Part shown: positions 33,226-45,754 of the stretch, piece after piece | How positions within the stretch are numbered: position 1 is the stretch's first letter | Layout of the letters: the number at the start of each line of letters is the position of its first letter | Origin: Hanleya hanleyi | Lineage: Eukaryota > Mollusca > Polyplacophora > Lepidopleurida > Hanleyidae | Direction: 5' to 3' | Assembly (NCBI GenBank): GCA_036873755.1 | Contig: JAVTVY010016099.1 | Span: forward strand, 1-64,000 | DNA: 64,000 nt | The notes under the pieces: generated by a model | The model's database searches: none | What the model was told of the DNA's origin: nothing | Seen by the model: the letters and a program-made list of their open reading frames with translations, nothing else | Made by a program: the position numbers and the translations under genes

Positions 33226-33668
33226 TTAAGGATGTCCGCTGGTGGTAAATCAAAGTAATTAACTTTTTGAATAATGTGTGTTGTTGCATTCATAATTGTG
33301 TAATACGAGGAAAAACAAAGAAAAAAATATAGGTTGGTGTGCATTTTTTAGCTGTAGGCAACGTTAAGTGCACTGACCCATGCTCAATTTGATAACCCAG
33401 AAAGCATAGGGAATAGCCCTAGTTTTGAAGCATATTCATGAAAAATTCATATAAATAGTATTTAACTTTCTCTTATATTCTAACAGCTTGCAGATAATCA
33501 CAATGTTTATCAAAATTTAACAAATTGGATGGATGTTGGTGTGCAAAATTATCGGCTAGAAGGCTTTTAAAGGAAATCCCATCTCTTAACCTAGGGAAGG
33601 GAGATAACCCAATAGAAAAACAGGCAAAATGGCTGCCAAAGTCAAAAACCGCCAGCGGACATCCTTAA
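33226..33668. mobile_element. TTAA-flanked MITE (piggyBac-like) upstream of uricase
   Basis: Terminal inverted repeats TTAAGGATGTCCGCTGG at the left and CCAGCGGACATCCTTAA at the right, with TTAA as the likely duplicated target. Non-coding, 443 bp. It begins 149 bp before the uricase ATG, so it lies in the promoter or in a 5' UTR intron. Confidence 0.8.
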
Positions 33669-33891
33669 GGCGGAAGTCGTCACAGTTAGTGGGCAGTGGC
33701 GAGTGTGAGAACGAATACTCGATTAATCTGAAGTTCGTTGATCACATTGCGTCATCACGTGCCACTGAGCTTTGTATCTCTTAAGGACGTTCCTTGCCGT
33801 AAGAAAGTGACAACAGAATCCTCTTAAATTTTACATGTACCTTGAAAATATGAAAAGTTCGTTTCTATGGCGTGTGCAATTAGCAGCGCGA

Positions 33892-34688
33892 TACACTGTT
33901 ATAAATTACCGTTATTTCACAGTAAATGTATGTTGGAGTTTACAGTACATTCAATCGTAAACACATTAATCTGTAAATTGAACTGTGATATTTCAGTTGA
34001 CATCAACTGCAATGGGTAAACTGCGCACACACGTAACATAAAATTCTTATTTTCTCTGAAAGGAGGTTGATATCTTTGCACACGAAACGCTCAGTTGCAG
34101 GAAACATGCGACATCTGCGTTGTACGATACAACATTCAGAGCATTATCAGAACACGCGCTGGGACGGACGCAGCGGCTAACTTTAATTTTCGGTCTATCG
34201 TACGGTTTGGTTTTGGTTTTAAACTACACTAACGTTCAGTCATGTAGTGTTCGACTTGCATATGCGAAGATGGGTTTTATCTGACTGGAGTTGTATCCTA
34301 CTATTCGTGTAATAATTGCACAGATTCGTTCGTGATTATTTACGAAGCTTGTGGTGATCGCATTTGTAAACACGAAGAGCAATGGCCATTTCGGCCTTCC
34401 AGTGACCTACGTTGCCGCGGAACCGATAATTGTAGACAATGGTGCCACGTAATTAAAGAATGTTAAAACAACGGTAATTGTAAATTACAGGGCTATCCAA
34501 ATTTTACAGTTGAATGCCTGTCAATAAACGGTAATTATAAAATACGGTGCAACATTTTACAGTTCAAAGCCTGTTAAAAAACAGTAATTTTAAAATACGG
34601 TGCAACGTAATTTTACAGTTGAATGTACTGGCACCTTTTCTGCCAGTACATTTAACTGTGAATTTACGGTGTGATTTATAACAGTGTA
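33892..34688. mobile_element. TIR element of about 800 bp
   Basis: TACACTGTTATAAATTACCGT at the left is answered by ACGGTGTGATTTATAACAGTGTA at the right. Inside are several subrepeats of TTTACAGTT(G/C)AA and AACAGTAA. No coding sequence. The family is not recognised. Confidence 0.7.
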
Positions 34689-35751
34689 CGAAGACACGTG
34701 ATGTACGCGCTATAACTACATGTTTGACGTTATGCGCGTCAGCAAGTGTGAGGAACGTACTTAAGCCCACTGAAAGATACAGGGTGAGTAAGTAGGATTT
34801 AACGTCATTTTCATTAAGTTTTCAGTCGTATAGAGCGGCTTCAATGCCACCATCTTATAGTGTTTTTGGACTTAATCATGATACGAAGCTGATGCTGCAC
34901 ATCACAGTTCTATAAAGGTTTTGATATCTCGAGGTGTACGAGTTCCTGGGACGGACAAACATGTACTTTTCAAACTGCCTGGGAAAACCGAAATAACGGA
35001 GTTCATTCTCGTTTTGATCAGTAGTATTTTCTCCTTATTATATACCTATAGTATTTTAGTATGAAGAAGATAGAAAATTAGCGGGCTTGATATATTTCCA
35101 TCTCATGCACGCAATCAAGCTCCCTGGCGTCATTATGGGAGATCCCCGACACAATAATCGTGCAGTATTCTATAAATATTTATATATTGATACTGCTTGA
35201 ATGCATCCGTGCTTACTAGAACATCCGCTATAGACTTTGCAACGTCCAAGCTAGGCTTGTGTGTAGTACCCAGCCATCTACATTTCAACTAAAATTTGGT
35301 GGAAGGGAGTATTCCATTGTACAACTCATCCTTTCCACATTAATCATTGTGCATCGGGGAGAGATACGGTATCTCTCTCCGATGGTGGCGACAGGTGCGC
35401 TGGTCACCGCGTGAGCTACGGTTCGTGCTCATGATCTCTCCTATCTGTTTAACCTGGGGAGAGTTTCTTAAACTATTGAGAACTGGTGTAAATATGATAA
35501 TATGGATAAAATATTTCTACTATTCCAAAAAAGACCAATAATCTTACATGATAATTTTGGCAACTTTGGGTCGAAAAAAAGTCGATAGTCGTATGGTAAC
35601 CTATCTCTTTCTGTATTTTGCAGGAGCTTTTTCCATATTGTGAAAATAAAAATAGATTGACCGAAAGCGACACAGACTAATGGTAAGGTTTTCACTTTAT
35701 TGCTGTTTCAGGCTTGCACGCTCATTATTTTACATTTACGGATACTGAAGT
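34689..35751. other. no gene seen
   Basis: A hairpin GGGGAGAGATACGGTATCTCTCTCC occurs near 35356-35380. Otherwise AT-rich with no feature recognised. Confidence 0.45.
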
Positions 35752-36704
35752 CCACAGGTGTTTGGCAAGTTAATTAGCTGGGGGGTATCGTCAACAACAG
35801 ATTGGATAAGGTTGTTCACTTCAGTATGATCTCGTCTCGATCATCCGTGTATATTTTTACAGAAATTAGCCTACCTCTATATTTCACCTCCTGTTTTACT
35901 CCTTAACCGTATCTGGCCTGGGCGATTTGGGGTGTACCGCAGCCTGGGGGGCGAAAAGTGTCCCCTATATATTTTTGCTATCGCTAAGACTAGAGGGCTG
36001 AAACTTACCACGCTATATCTTTGGATCGAGCTCTACAAGAAAATGTAAAGAAATCCAAGATGGCCGCCATGATGACGTCACTGTGAGGTCATTTTCAAAA
36101 AGAGCATTTTTGGACGCTTTTTCGGTCAAAATTTTCGAGTGTTTTTTATTTTTGTTTTTTCTTTACAAAAACTGCATGATAAATTAGTAAATAATAATCT
36201 GATATGAAATAAAATAAGTTTTACCCACTTTTCCATACAGAAAAGCAAAAATTTTGAAGAAATATGACAAAAACATCTTTTCTGGTACCCCACATGGCCG
36301 CCATTTTGAATTTACCCATGATCCCCTGCTCTTGAGGTTATGCCAATAGTCTCAAAATGATTCCAATATGATAACCTATAAAGTCACGGAGTTTCAGCTC
36401 TTCATTTTTTGGCGTTCCGGAGATAACGCAGAAAGTTTGGTAGGGGGGCATTTTGGCTCCCCCCCCCCCCCTCCCTCAGGCCTGGTAGGGTTAATGGGAG
36501 AGGAGAAGGAGGGGGAACGAATCATGGGTTGTTTTGTGGCGATACTGAGACATATTGTTTCAGTAAAATGCATAGAACCGAGTTTAATCAACATGCTGAA
36601 TTTCTGCGTAATATTTGAAGAAATATGACGAAAACATCACTTTTCTGGTACCCCCACGCGGTATGATAGCACTCCATTTCCAGCTAACAAGCTGCTACTA
36701 CAGT

Positions 36705-36773
36705 CTGTCCTGAGTGGGGGCGAACACACGACCTTCGTACCAACAGCCGAACCTCTCTAACCACTCGGCCACC
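36705..36773 (-). repeat. tRNA-like SINE head
   Basis: On the minus strand the sequence begins GGTGGCCGAGTGGTTAGAG (A box as in tRNA-Ser/Leu) and has GTGTTCGCCCCC (B-box-like) near its 3' end. It is too diverged for a working tRNA and looks like the head of a tRNA-derived SINE. Confidence 0.5.
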
Positions 36774-37019
36774 GAATCACTACAAGATACTGTGTTTAAA
36801 GTCTATTCATTCTTCGCGTATGCTTCGCACATGCGCTTGTTTTACCTAAAACTATGACGTCATCTGGTTTGTGTTTGATAGTTCCTGCTCTTCTCCCCTG
36901 CATACCGCTCTTCAGTGCCAGAGGGAGAATTGGGTATGCGGTAAACACAAGAAGCGAAATCTCTCCCGTTTTAGTACTGAATAAGTACCGTAACAAACTG
37001 TTGTAGCAGTTTCTTACCT

Positions 37020-38466
37020 CATTTTAGTATGCTTTCATACCGGCCTCCACATGGCCCCGGCACAAGCTGGATTCAGGAAAGGTCATTCAACAGAGACAAG
37101 TCTACATAGACTGACAGAATATTGCTATGAACAACTAAATGACGGCAATGTCACTGGCATGGTTGCCTTAGACTTGCGCAAGGCATTTGACACAGTCGAC
37201 CATGGCATTTTGATTTCCAAACTTAATTTTTATGGGTTTCGTGATACGAGTTGGTTCATAAACTATTTGTCTGGCAGAAGCCAGGTAACTGCTGCCAATA
37301 GTTCACCGTCTAGTCCACTGCCAATTCACTCCGGTGTTCCCCAGGGTTCCATTTTGGGGCCCCTGCTATTTTTAATGTATATCAACGACATCGTGTCCTG
37401 TCTAGACCACTGTGAGGCTAATTTGTATGCGGATGACACAGCCATTTTTATTTCAAATCCTGATGTCAATATTATTAAAGAAAAATTACAGCTTGATCTC
37501 AACAATATTTATACATGGTTATGTGCCAATAAGCTGAGGCTACACATAGAAAAAACAAATACCATGTTAATTGGAAGTCGTCAGAAGAAACGGTTTATTG
37601 ATAGTGAACTGTGTTTAAAATTATGTGAAAATGATATTGTCCAGTGCGATAATATTAAGTACTTAGGTGTGGTCATTGATGATAATCTTCAGTTCAATGA
37701 ACACATCAATCAAATTGTCCGAAAGTTAAATAGAAGTATTGGTGTATTAAATTGCGTCCCCAAAGAAACGAGATTTACCCTATATAATACGATTGTCTTG
37801 CCTCACTTGGACTACTGTTCTACAATTTATAGTGTTGCAAGTAAAAATGATATATCTAGACTCCCAACGTAATCAAAATAGAGCAATGAGGATTATATTG
37901 GAATGTGGTCCCCGGACACATAGAGTGGATAGGTTAAAGGAATGTGGATGATCGAGTGTTAGACAAAGATTTTATCTTAATAGGTGTACCCTAGTTTGGA
38001 AGGCTATTAATGGCAATACGCCAAGTCATCTCAAAACAAGTTTCAAGCATGTCTCTGAAAAACATTCATATAACACAAGATCTGCTCCACTAAATCTTTT
38101 TCGTGGAAATTACCATAAGAATTCGTTATCGGCTCTTGGGGTCACTAGCTGGAATAGCCTGCCAGACGAGGTAAAGCGTAGTCAAACCTTGCAGACTTTT
38201 AAAAAACACTGTTCTAAGTATACATGTATAAGAACGGTTGTTGAACCTTTTTAATGTGATGTTTCCATATACAGTGCAATATACCACTGTGTGATATGTA
38301 AATCGTGATCATCCCGTAATCATTTATATAATCATTGTCTCGCTGTGATATTGTTTCTATTGTTTTAGGTTTTTATTGTTTTTATGTAAATATTGTAAAT
38401 AATCTGCACGGATGAAAAACAGCATCAGCGGATTCCTTTGCAATAAACTGAAACTGAAACTGAAAC
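37020..38466 (+). mobile_element. 5'-truncated non-LTR retrotransposon (CR1/L2-like)
   Basis: Contains a reverse transcriptase relic and ends in AATAAACTGAAACTGAAAC, a short tandem tail typical of CR1/L2 clade LINEs. Immediately after the tail the interrupted core repeat of foldback element 2 resumes. The endonuclease and N-terminal reverse transcriptase are missing. Confidence 0.85.
37051..38254 (+). pseudogene. non-LTR reverse transcriptase, truncated and broken
   Basis: The frame opens in the RT domain with QAGFRKGHSTETSLHRL and keeps LDLRKAFDTVDH, SGVPQGSILGPLLFLMYIND and the catalytic NLYADDTAIF. The thumb carries KYLGVVIDDNLQF. A one-base gain near 37869 shifts the frame just before QNRAMRI, and a TGA near 37948 replaces a conserved Trp codon in the C-terminal region. 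The C-terminal part then reads TRSAPLNLF and TSWNSLPDEVK, typical of CR1/L2/Jockey-like elements, to a stop at 38252. Non-functional because of the 5' truncation, frameshift and stop. Confidence 0.92.
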
Positions 38467-38722
38467 TGGCCGCCATTTTGAATTTACCCATGATCCTTTG
38501 CTTGGGGGGTCATGCAAATAGGCTCAAAATGACCCCAATATGATAGTCTAAAAAGTTTCAGCTCTCAATTTTTGTCGTTCCGGAGATAGTGGTTGGGGAC
38601 ACTGCTACCGGTGGAAATGGAAATGCCTCCCGGCTTGGTGTGAGGGGCGGTGGTCGGTCAGTGTATGTTATCAACTGTAAAAGTTCTGTTGTCGGTGATT
38701 GATCAATGGTCTGAATATCGCT

Positions 38723-38969
38723 GAATTTTAGTGTCCTGACAACTACCGTTACAACTTCGGCCGAACTCGGCAATCTCCGTTGTATTGCAGTGCAGCACTC
38801 AGTTTCAGGCTTCACGCTGATTGGTCAATAAAACAACTTAAACACGCGTATTTCGCGTGAAATTCAATTTTTATTAAATCCCGCTGTTATTGACCGGTCA
38901 GCGTCAACCCTGAAATTGAGTACTTCGGCCGAAGTTGTAACGGTAGTTGTCAGGACACTAAAATTTAGC
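38723..38969. repeat. inverted repeat with 40-bp arms
   Basis: AGTGTCCTGACAACTACCGT and TACAACTTCGGCCGAA at 38730-38765 are inverted at 38930-38965. Lies in the right half of foldback element 2. Confidence 0.85.
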
Positions 38970-39166
38970 GTGTTTGGACGATTTACGGTCAATATTTGAC
39001 GGAACAAGCCTCTAAGGAATACAAAAGGAGGTGAAATACAGAGGTAGACTAATTTTTGTGAAAATGTATACGGATGATCGAGAGGATGTCGTACTGAAGT
39101 GAGCAACCTTGTCCAATCTTTTGTTGACAATAACCCCCAGCTAATTAACTTGCTAAACACCTGTGC

Positions 39167-41027
39167 TCAAGTCCATGAACTAATTGCACTGATATGCATT
39201 GTCATTATGTTCTGGATTACGCTTTTGGGCATCTTCCGAAATGCATTTTAACAACAACAAAACTAACCCTTCGAGGCATGTAATAGTGTTAAAATAAATA
39301 TTATACGTCCCGAAGTTGTCCCCGTCATAGTGTCAATGAACTGACACGACACACATATGAACGTTTCGAAGAGTGGGTCCATAGCTACAGGATAAAAAGA
39401 GGATCTAGACGAGGGAGGATGAATCAAAACAAGCCAGAATTTGTTGCGGTCCGACATTTTTCTTAGTATTTCCCAAGAAAATATTTGTATTTTCTTGAAT
39501 GAGATAGGTATATAGAAATAGAGCAGCAAAGATTGATAGTATCAAGGGGACTCGGATTTCTTCAGCCTTTTCACTTCCACTGATAAATTTATTTGTCTAG
39601 TGTGCTTCAGAAGGAAAAATGTAAATTCTCATTTGAGGAAATGCAAAGTACTATATTTGTTGGATAATATATTGTTTAGTCCGACAGCATTCAATCAAAT
39701 ATTAAGTTTTACACTCATCGGAATAATAAAATATGCGATATTGCAGATAATTTCCTTCATACCACCAAACGACGGTGGTTTGATTAAGATTCCTCTGTTA
39801 TGTACACTATTAATTCAGAGATGTGATTTTGTGTTTTTCATGTCGCGATGCAATTCCACAAAGTCCATACTTTGATCACATTTGATATATTCAAATGACG
39901 GATATGAGAAGTGGCTTACAACATGTACAAAAAGGATAACCCCACAGTACATGTGTATTGATCAAGGGTGATTTATTGCACATGTGTTTCGTCTTCAAAT
40001 ATTCCGATGAGTTATATAGGTGAATGGCCCACATGAGATACAATACCCCACATGGGTATTCGTTCCCAACCTGCTGAAGATATTTTCGTCAAAAATGAGG
40101 TCTTCTGCATCTGTCAGTCGGGGAAAGCAGAGGTGCATACAAACGACCATGTGCGGCCATGTTATCTCAGCTCAGAGAATGTCCGATGACGTAGGAGATT
40201 ATCGACACAACTGAATATTACGCTTTCCCATTGGTTTAAAGTCATGCCCAAAATAACCATGCAAATCACAGTATTTTCTATGTTTGCGTCTTTCTCATTC
40301 ATTGGGGAAAAATGGGGAAAAATCTTTGTCACGATTTTTTTAATCTATACGGACTATTGTATAATTCCCGCGATGTTTTACCACAGAGTTTACGTTCCCT
40401 TTGAAGTTCAGACTATGTTGAACCTGTTATTATTCGAATATTATTCAGTTCTGCATAATATTGCACGAAAATAAAGATTCAGCTCGCTGTGATTCATGCC
40501 ATCATATTGAAATCAAAAGTAACATCACCTCGCTATCGGTTCAGTCTGGGAAAGATTTTGAGCAAAACACATTTTAGATATAAATTATGTTACAAGACCT
40601 GTCTATGGCGTTTATTCGCTTAATTCAGTAAATACGCGATTTTTTTCCTAAAACAAATATACCCGACCTCTGACGGCTGGAGATACATCTCCGTGTTAGG
40701 CGACCCGAAACGGTCCAAAGGCAAAGGCGCTCGCTATGTTACATCAATGATTTTATCTAGACTAAAGCGACAGCGTTGGTATGAATATTGACTGTTCTTT
40801 CATATCAAGGCTATCACAAATCTCAATATCACATAATTGCAGCCGGCTATAACTTACCATGAAGACGTGTAGGAACAAAGAAAGGTATAAGTCAATACAC
40901 ACCGATGACTGTCACAAATGTACTGGTAGCCGAAATGAGCGAGTCTGTGAATTCTCGAAATAAAGACACTTTCACTGTTGCATGACGAGGTCACTGGAGG
41001 TCTCTGTCCGTGTTTCTTGACGAGTAC
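39167..41027. other. intergenic, no gene seen
   Basis: AT-rich. No exon, RNA gene or array recognised. Confidence 0.5.
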
Positions 41028-41541
41028 GGTTGGCGGTAGGTGACATAAATCGGTTTCGATGCCTTGGATTAAATCGACTTAGACCACAATCTAAGTCCAC
41101 CAATCAAATTATTGTTTCAATTCCTCAACCGCGAAATAAATCCATCAGTTCATTTGTTGAAATGAATTTATTTAATCCTTGGTCTTGATTCTTCTAGTTC
41201 GCTGTTTTAAGGCTTAGGCTAGGCTAGGCTTTAGTCCACCAATCAGAATCGAGTTTCTAGTCCGATGTTTTCTCCATCCAGTTGAACATCGGACTAGAAA
41301 CTCGGTTTTGATTGGTGCACAAAAGCCTCGGACTAGAAGGATCAAGACCGCGGATTAAATAAAGTTCATTTCCACAAATGAACTCGGGGGTTTAACCCTA
41401 GGTCCAAAGCGATTTATTCAGCGGTTTAAAACGCTTTCTACCGAAGAACTAAAGTAGTAATTTGACTGGGGGGCTCATCTCAAGGTCTAAATCGATTTAA
41501 TCCTAGGAATTGAAACCGATTTCTGTCCCCTACCGTCAACC
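41028..41541. mobile_element. palindromic MITE with flanking direct repeats
   Basis: Arms begin GGTTGGCGGTAGGTGACATAAATCGGTTTC and end with the near complement GAAACCGATTTCTGTCCCCTACCGTCAACC. Inner pairs include AATCGAGTTTCTAGTCCGATGTT and its inverse. Related 25-bp sequences, TCACTGGAGGTCTCTGTCC (40991) and TCACCGGAGGGTTCTGTCC (41551), flank it in direct orientation. Confidence 0.75.
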
Positions 41542-43470
41542 GTAGACGGGATCACCGGAGGGTTCTGTCCATGTTTTGCGTCTCGGATGAATGCATGCAG
41601 TCGTAATATCGTCTGAATGCAGCCGTAATAATTCTCGTTCTTTTAAGGGTATGATGATATAATAGAAAGAATCCAGGGCATCCGCCCTACTCCACAAACT
41701 GGTTTACAGGTATTAGCTTTTCAACCCAAAACATCATGGTGAGGATTTACCGGACTCACACTGGTCTTCGATAATGCTAGTCAACTTTGGACTGTCCTTC
41801 ATATATGCTGACACGAATTGTCATCGCCTCTGACAATCATGTTGACATAGTAAATGCTGAAAATAATAATAATAATAAAAATTCCAATGCAAGTCTTTGT
41901 TGTAGCAGGGACAATATGGACTTTTTAAGAGTACTTTTCAATTTTGTGTGCGTTTTCTTTGTGGACTTCCGCTGGCAGTCCTACGAACAATTCTTCTTCT
42001 GTGGATTTCTGTTTATGTGGATACACTTACATGTCAACCATGTTATAGGCCAATTCGGAAAGGGTTTATCTCCCTTGTTCTACTAGGTCTCACGGCCTCG
42101 CTTGGTACGTCCGCTGGATAATCCACGAAGTGCACGTGGCCCTCAACGTCGTCAGGCACGGCGGAGCCGCGGGGGCTACGGGGCTGCAGCCCCCCCCCCC
42201 CAATAATTTGGCCAACTTTTCTAAAATTCATATGATGTCAACGCAAAAATACTTCAATGAATACGTATTTTCGAAATGAATAGTAAAATGAATTTTCTGT
42301 GTCGCATATCTATCGCACAACTAAAACTATTTACAACTGTCCTGCATTATTGGGACAGCCAAATCTCTAGTTTTTATCACCGACATTGGTTAGCAACTTT
42401 TAGGTTCACAAAATCATAAAGAAAGAATTCAAGAAGACAATATAAGGTGATGAAAAGAAAAGCATATTCTTCATATTTATTTTGTCAATCACATGAAAAC
42501 ATTCATCAACATGCTCTTTACAGTTCGCAGTCTTAGGTGACTGGTACCTTCGCCTAATTGTGCTATGATACCGGGACGGTGGAGCAGGAGGGACCATTAC
42601 TTTCAGCAAAAACAAAAACAAAAACCACACACATACACACACGAAACAAAAAATTAGACAGAGAAAGACAAAGAACCGATAGAGTGACGCGAAAACACCT
42701 ATATCTGTATTGAAATCAGATTTTAATTTCCGATAAGTTATAACCATGAGAGGCGTCGTTGCTTATTCACATGATTTACAAGTTGTGCTCGTAAATGCTG
42801 CTCTGGTACACGCTATAATAACCAGTCAATTATGACTGCATGATTACTCCAAAAATCGACCAAATATTCGCCCCAGATTCTCGTTGTTGATGACTTCCTT
42901 CGCTACATGTATATCAACCAAGTTGTACGTATTTCATCACATTGGTTGATATAGCGAATGAATTCGTCAACAATGAGAATCGGTTCTTTCCTATGGACAT
43001 ACACGAGCATATGCAGTGGACCGAGGTAAGTTTTCAGCCTACGTACCGGTAGCGCAGAAGTTGAACGTTCGCTGGCGGCAGTAGAATTTTCAATACACAT
43101 GAATCACAAGGAGACAAAAGGCTCCCCAACAAGTAGAAAAATCTCTGTGCCAGTGACATGATCGAAGCTTAATGAACCTTTGGATTGAATATATATATGG
43201 ATTGATATATATTTAAATTATCTATTCTTCCGACCGTCATTTTGCTTGACGCTGAATATTTTTTTAAAAAGTTGGGGAAACAGGCAACACAAATGGAGTT
43301 TACACGGGCGAGGATTTCTTGCTTTATTGCTCGGAAATACGCTAGAATGCGTCTCCGGCTATCTAAGACCCCTGGAGCTTCAGGGGCCTAGGCGGCCCCT
43401 GGACCCTCGCCTAATTGTGCTGTGATAGTAGCCCCCCCAATCATGAATTGCTTCCGCCGTGCCTGGTCGT
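41542..43470. other. intergenic with repeat fragments
   Basis: Contains GGGGCTACGGGGCTGCAGCC followed by a C run (42170-42201). A block TTCGCCTAATTGTGCTATGATA at 42550 recurs at 43408 as CTCGCCTAATTGTGCTGTGATA, so both belong to a dispersed repeat. No supported gene. Confidence 0.45.
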
Positions 43471-44169
43471 CACAGTGACTTGAGTAGCAGGGGGTGTCTT
43501 CGTCGATGTTGTTGTTGTTGTGATTATATATATAATTTTTTTGCAAGAATACATTTATTTCCCACCTTTTCATACAGCACAATGACAGTAGATGTCATAA
43601 AAATGCTTTATATACGCCCTAAATCGATCTACATACCCCTCCTCTACTAGATCTCCATCTCTAATAACAAGTGTGGTTACTTAATGTTAAAGCCGTATAC
43701 CGACTTTCGCCACGAATCCCGGTACAGGGGGTAATTCGGGTGTCTGCAGACAACCAACAGTAAATGGATGAGCAGACGTGAACTATGGTGAAAACTAAAC
43801 GGGCGTGGAGAATTCCATGAGGTAAGTTCTCCTGCATTCGAAGCTTTTCGGCCTCGATTTCAAAAGTCTTCGGAAGTCTTTTATCAGTTACTGGAAACCA
43901 GCCATATCGTGGAGAATGTATTGTGTACCGGGATTCGTGGCGAATTCTTTAACATTAAGTAACCACACTTGTTATTAGAGATGGAGATCTAGTAGAGGAG
44001 GGGTATGTAGATCGATTTAGGGCGTATATAAAGCATTTTTATGACATCTACTGTCATTGTGCTGTATGAAAAGGTGGGAAATAAATATATTCTTGCAAAA
44101 AAAATTATATATATAATCACAACAACAACAACATCGACGAAGACACCCCCTGCTACTCAAGTCACTGTG
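43471..44169. mobile_element. palindromic element with arms of about 250 bp
   Basis: Left arm 43471-43726 and right arm 43925-44169 are near-perfect complements. They include CACAGTGACTTGAGTAGCAGG, a GTTGTTGTTGTTG run, CAGCACAATGACAGTAGATG, CTAGATCTCCATCTCTAAT and CACGAATCCCGGTACA. The high arm identity suggests a fairly young insertion or gene conversion. Confidence 0.9.
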
Positions 44170-44386
44170 CTGGTCGTCCAATATATGGCTCAATATCTTG
44201 TCGGCCCGGCTGTTGGAATATGACCACTTCATCATCAACCCTTATGCGGTGAATGCATCTGAGACTATGGGGTGCTTCGTGGATTAATCTCCGTGGTCTC
44301 CACAGCTCTCATGTGTTAGGTGGGTGGTATCTCTATGGGCTCCTCGATGCAGGGATCAATCGCATGCGGTGCAGGGTGTCGTGTCG

Positions 44387-44490
44387 TTCTCAAAGAGAGC
44401 CGTGTCTACCCGCGGGAGACCAAAGCGACTCTCATGTAAACTGGTTACATTTTTGAATCTCCAATCTCAAAGCGAGGCAGCATGACATCA
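44387..44490 (+). repeat. segment Y, copy 1
   Basis: Begins TTCTCAAAGAGAGCCGTGTC and includes CTCATGTAAACTGG and GAGGCAGCATGACATCA. Repeated nearly unchanged at 45345-45447. Confidence 0.9.
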
Positions 44491-44990
44491 CTCGCTCGAC
44501 CGGGACTAGCGGGTAGACACGCAAAATGGTACATCTTCAGAAAATTTATGACCTAACCCAAAGATCACAAGATCATTATTGTTTAGCATCATCAGATAAA
44601 CAAGAATAGTACGATCAGACAACATGCAGGCGAAAATACGGTATAATTGACGTAATTCGTTGTTTTCCGCGTTACAATGGTTGATCTTCAATGCAGAATC
44701 TAGGTCAACTAAATTTATGTCTGCTGCTTCAAACGAGTAGGCCATAAATAAAGTTCAACGTTCAGTTTTATTTTTTTAACAACAAAACTTGCATAATGAT
44801 AGCAACAAAAGTACATATCATAGGGCGTGTGAACAGTACTATGTAGTGAATGAAGAACAGAAATGCTGCAACTGCCTTGCCCTGATCAAGTACATGTCAC
44901 GCTAAGAACCTGGCATAGGTAATAAATTTTCCGAAGATGTACCGTCTTGCGGTAGACACGGCTCTCTTTGAGAATGGATCGGAACTGTGC

Positions 44991-45282
44991 GAACTACTTC
45001 CTGTATTAAATAACTCGCTTTCACGGCCAAGTATACATACCGACAAGAATTTGTTCGCGATTGATATGCTCCGAAACGGAAAGAGTCATTTTCCAATTAT
45101 ATAGCCCACGTTATGTTTAGCAATTCGCTTCTAACTCGGCGGAGTCAGCAGGTCAATGACAAGCCGGATACAGACGGTGAAAATCATACGCCGCCTACTC
45201 ACCCCCCAAATTTTGGGGGGATGGCTCCCATTTACACGTGAGACTCTTTCTCGCAGTAGGGAGTCTCGCGAGACGAGAATGG
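44991..45282 (+). repeat. segment X, copy 1
   Basis: A 292-bp block from GAACTACTTCCTGTATTA to GAGACGAGAATGG, repeated at 45475-45754. Contains the palindrome CCCCCCAAATTTTGGGGGG. Confidence 0.92.
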
Positions 45283-45344
45283 GTGTCGTGTGTGAGTCCG
45301 TTGGTGACGTCTCAATTGACTCAGCCATTTGAAGACCAAAACCA

Positions 45345-45447
45345 TTCTCAAAGAGAGCCGTGTCTACCCGGGGAGACCAAAGCGACTCTCATGTAAACTG
45401 GTGACATTTTTGAATCTCCAATCTCAAAGCGAGGCAGCATGACATCA
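45345..45447 (+). repeat. segment Y, copy 2
   Basis: Second copy of the 104-bp segment, here directly before segment X copy 2, separated by a partial third start of the same block (TTCTCAAAGCGAGCCGTGTC). Confidence 0.9.
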
Positions 45448-45474
45448 TTCTCAAAGCGAGCCGTGTCTACCCGC

Positions 45475-45754
45475 GAACTACTTCCTGTATTAGATAACTC
45501 GCTTTCACGGCCAAGTATACATACCGACAATAATTTGTTCGCGATTGATATGCTCCGAAACGGAAAGAGTCATTTCCCAATTATATATCCCACGTTATGT
45601 TTAGCAATTCGCTTCTAACTCGGCGGAGTCAGCAGGTCAGTGACAAGCCAGATAATCATACGCCGCCTACTCACCCCCCAAATTTTGGGGGGATGGCTCC
45701 CATTTACGCGTGAGACTCTTTCTCGCAGTAGGGAGTCTCGCGAGACGAGAATGG
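45475..45754 (+). repeat. segment X, copy 2
   Basis: 280 bp, differing from copy 1 by a deletion near CAGACGGTGAAA and a few substitutions. The pair implies a local duplication about 480 bp apart. Confidence 0.92.

Larger units (their letters stand above)
35752..39166. mobile_element. foldback element 2, interrupted by SINE/LINE insertions
   Basis: Inverted arms (35752-35905 and 39012-39165) share CACAGGTGTTTGGCAAGTTAAT, GATAAGGTTGTTCACTTCAGTA-like sequence and TTTCACCTCCT. Inside are core sequences beginning TCTGGCCTGGGCGATTTGGGG, CCAAGATGGCCGCCATGATG and GGCCGCCATTTTGAATTTACCC. The last block occurs at 36296 and 38467, and the second is abruptly preceded by the LINE tail, which shows a nested insertion. 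Confidence 0.75.

Noticed and set aside
36705..36773. A functional tRNA-Ser or tRNA-Leu gene
   Set aside because: A and B boxes are visible but the arms do not pair into a full cloverleaf by eye; the position beside a LINE suits a SINE.
42406..42747. Minus-strand frame with a hydrophobic stretch (FFVFLCLIFCFVCVCVWF)
   Set aside because: The hydrophobic part comes from a CA-rich simple repeat, and no other evidence supports a gene.
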